Assembly: GCA_017476305.1 (NCBI GenBank)
Contig: JAFVAA010000661.1
Location: forward strand, 1 to 6,900
Source of the DNA: Lachnospiraceae bacterium
GTDB taxonomy: Bacteria; Bacillota; Clostridia; Lachnospirales; Lachnospiraceae
Direction of reading: 5' to 3'
DNA length: 6,900 nucleotides
The notes under the pieces were generated by a model. It was not told the DNA's origin. It did no database searches and was given only the letters and a program-made list of their open reading frames with translations. Positions 5,552 to 6,900 of this stretch are shown one piece after another (positions within the stretch are counted from its first letter, which is position 1; each line of letters starts with the position of its first letter). The translations under genes and the position numbers were made by a program.

Positions 5552-6900
5552 CTAATCCTCCAAAAGCCCCAAAAGCTCCTCCCCTATACTCTCTGCATGG
5601 GATATTTTCCCGTCTAAAAGAGCAGTTTTTAACAGATTCAGTGAAATTTCCAAGGATTTTTTCAAATCTTCTTCCCCGTTTTTTTCTGCTGCCTTCATTC
5701 TTTTTTCTGCTCTGCGCACCACAGTTCGAAAAGCCTTTGCTTCAGGAACATCCTTCCAGCCGCTCAAATCCTTTTCTTCCTCTGCTTCTTCATGCATCAT
5801 ATCGATCCGGATTCCGGCTTCTTTCCCTGTACTGACAATAGAAGCACGAACCTCCAGCATCCCATTCAGGTTATAAGTAAACTCTACCTGAATCTGCTCT
5901 GCGCCCGCAGGCTTCTTCGGAATCCCGGTCACATTGAACTTCCCCAGAAAATGATTGCTGGAGGCATAGGAGCTTTCCCCCTGATAAACTTCTATCGCAG
6001 CCACTGACTGGTCATCAGAGCTGGTATAGTAGGTTTCTGTCCTGGATGTAGGTATTGTCACATTTCTGGGAATAATCACGCTCATATAATCATCCGTAAA
6101 TTCATGCAGGCATCGTACTCCCAAGGTATATGGATTCACATCGGTCATGATAATACTGTCCTCGGTCCGGATACTTCCTTCGATGATTCCTGCCTGGATT
6201 GCCGCCCCTTCTGCCACTGCAAAATCCGGGTTTACCGATCTCTGCGGCACAATTCCCAAATATTTTTCGATGTCCTTTGAAACACAGGGCATCCTGGTCG
6301 AACCGCCCACTAAAATCACCTGGTCAATATCCTCTGTGGAGATGTCCGCATCCTCCAGCACTACATCCATGGGAACATGCGTCCGCTCTAAAAGCTCCGC
6401 GCACAGTTCTTCGAACTCCTCTCTGGTCACGTTCTCATCAAGTGCCAGGGGAGAACCATCCTTTTCCACGATCATAGGAACCAGAACATGATAGGATTCC
6501 TCTGTGCTGAGACTTTTTTTACACTGCTCTGCCTCCTCCTTCAGCCTCACGGAAGCATAGACATCCGATCTTAAATCGACCGAATACTTTTTCTGAAACC
6601 TTTCTGCCAGATAGTCCATCAGCTTTTCATCAAAATCTTTTCCACCCAGCTTATTATCACCACTACTGGCTTTTACCTCCCGTACTCCATCGAACATCTC
6701 CAAAAGGGTGACATCGAAAGTACCTCCACCCAAATCATAGACCAGAATATGACTTTCTTCCTCCAGATGCTCCAGCCCGTAGCTTAGTGCTGCAGCTGTC
6801 GGCTCGTTTAAAATACGTTCCACCCGGAAACCGGCACGCTGCCCGGCAAAAACCGTAGCCTGCCTCTGTATGTCGTCAAAATACGCAGGCACGGAAATCA
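5552..6900 (-). CDS. Hsp70 family chaperone (HscC/DnaK-like), 5' part outside the window
   Basis: The frame is open to the right edge. The GTG at 6892 is the internal Val of the ISVPAYFDD motif, not the start. About 140 N-terminal residues lie outside, predicting a total near 590, shorter than DnaK (about 640) and closer to HscC. Visible motifs include RQATVFAGQRAG, the linker NEPTAAALSYG, phosphate-2 LVYDLGGGTFDVT and adenosine site VILVGGSTRMP. They are followed by MTDVNPYTLGV, which resembles HscC, and the substrate-binding domain (EVYQGESSYASSN, LGKFNVTGIP, LNGMLEVRA). The C-terminal lid is short (about 80 residues, charged and helical) with no disordered tail and no EEVD-like end. It is an ATP-dependent protein-folding chaperone. 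The neighbouring degenerate J-like gene is its probable partner. grpE and dnaJ are not seen, so this is likely a specialised second Hsp70 rather than the housekeeping dnaK. Confidence 0.92.
   Translation of the reverse strand, partial: ISVPAYFDDIQRQATVFAGQRAGFRVERILNEPTAAALSYGLEHLEEESHILVYDLGGGTFDVTLLEMFDGVREVKASSGDNKLGGKDFDEKLMDYLAERFQKKYSVDLRSDVYASVRLKEEAEQCKKSLSTEESYHVLVPMIVEKDGSPLALDENVTREEFEELCAELLERTHVPMDVVLEDADISTEDIDQVILVGGSTRMPCVSKDIEKYLGIVPQRSVNPDFAVAEGAAIQAGIIEGSIRTEDSIIMTDVNPYTLGVRCLHEFTDDYMSVIIPRNVTIPTSRTETYYTSSDDQSVAAIEVYQGESSYASSNHFLGKFNVTGIPKKPAGAEQIQVEFTYNLNGMLEVRASIVSTGKEAGIRIDMMHEEAEEEKDLSGWKDVPEAKAFRTVVRRAEKRMKAAEKNGEEDLKKSLEISLNLLKTALLDGKISHAESIGEELLGLLED

Noticed and set aside
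6890..6892. GTG as start of the Hsp70 gene
   Set aside because: It encodes the Val of the internal ISVPAYFDD motif. The frame stays open to the edge with good homology before it, so the gene is cut by the window.

Overview
The window looks like chromosomal DNA of a low-to-moderate G+C Firmicute, most likely a gut clostridium of the Lachnospiraceae type. The support is strong AAAGGAG-type ribosome binding sites, Gram-positive-style promoters, a Rrf2 protein of the YwnA-like type, and Hsp70 and SEC-C/J-like proteins of the kind I associate with that group. This assignment is inference, since no rRNA or marker gene is present.

Left part (1-1040). The C-terminal two thirds of a Rrf2-family transcription factor lies on the minus strand and runs off the left edge. 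Its first ~50 residues, including the first helices of the winged helix, are missing. Homology stops abruptly near 322-327, right next to a plus-strand brnT-brnA type II toxin-antitoxin operon. The operon has an extended -10 promoter so close to the brnT ATG that the transcript may be leaderless. The two genes overlap by 11 bases. A hairpin at 1001-1039 closes the region and serves the converging gene pair.

Middle part (1041-3972), minus strand. A methyl-accepting chemotaxis protein with a Cache-type sensor is followed 70 bases later by a DUF362 protein with a Cys-rich cluster; they may be co-transcribed. The chemoreceptor has a recognisable promoter with A-tracts upstream, a dyad over its -10 box, and a leader of about 118 bases containing a 10-bp hairpin.

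Right part (3898-6900), minus strand. A partial HscC/DnaK-like Hsp70 enters from the right edge. It is followed after 37 bases by an unusual J-like protein with TPR-like repeats and a C-terminal SEC-C zinc motif, in which the expected HPD tripeptide reads TPE. A tRNA-Arg(ACG) gene with its own promoter and a good Rho-independent terminator follows.

The most interesting system is the Hsp70/degenerate-J/SEC-C pair, a candidate dedicated chaperone module. The second is the Rrf2 truncation at the toxin-antitoxin junction. I see no CRISPR array, insertion sequence, integrase, rRNA or replication origin.
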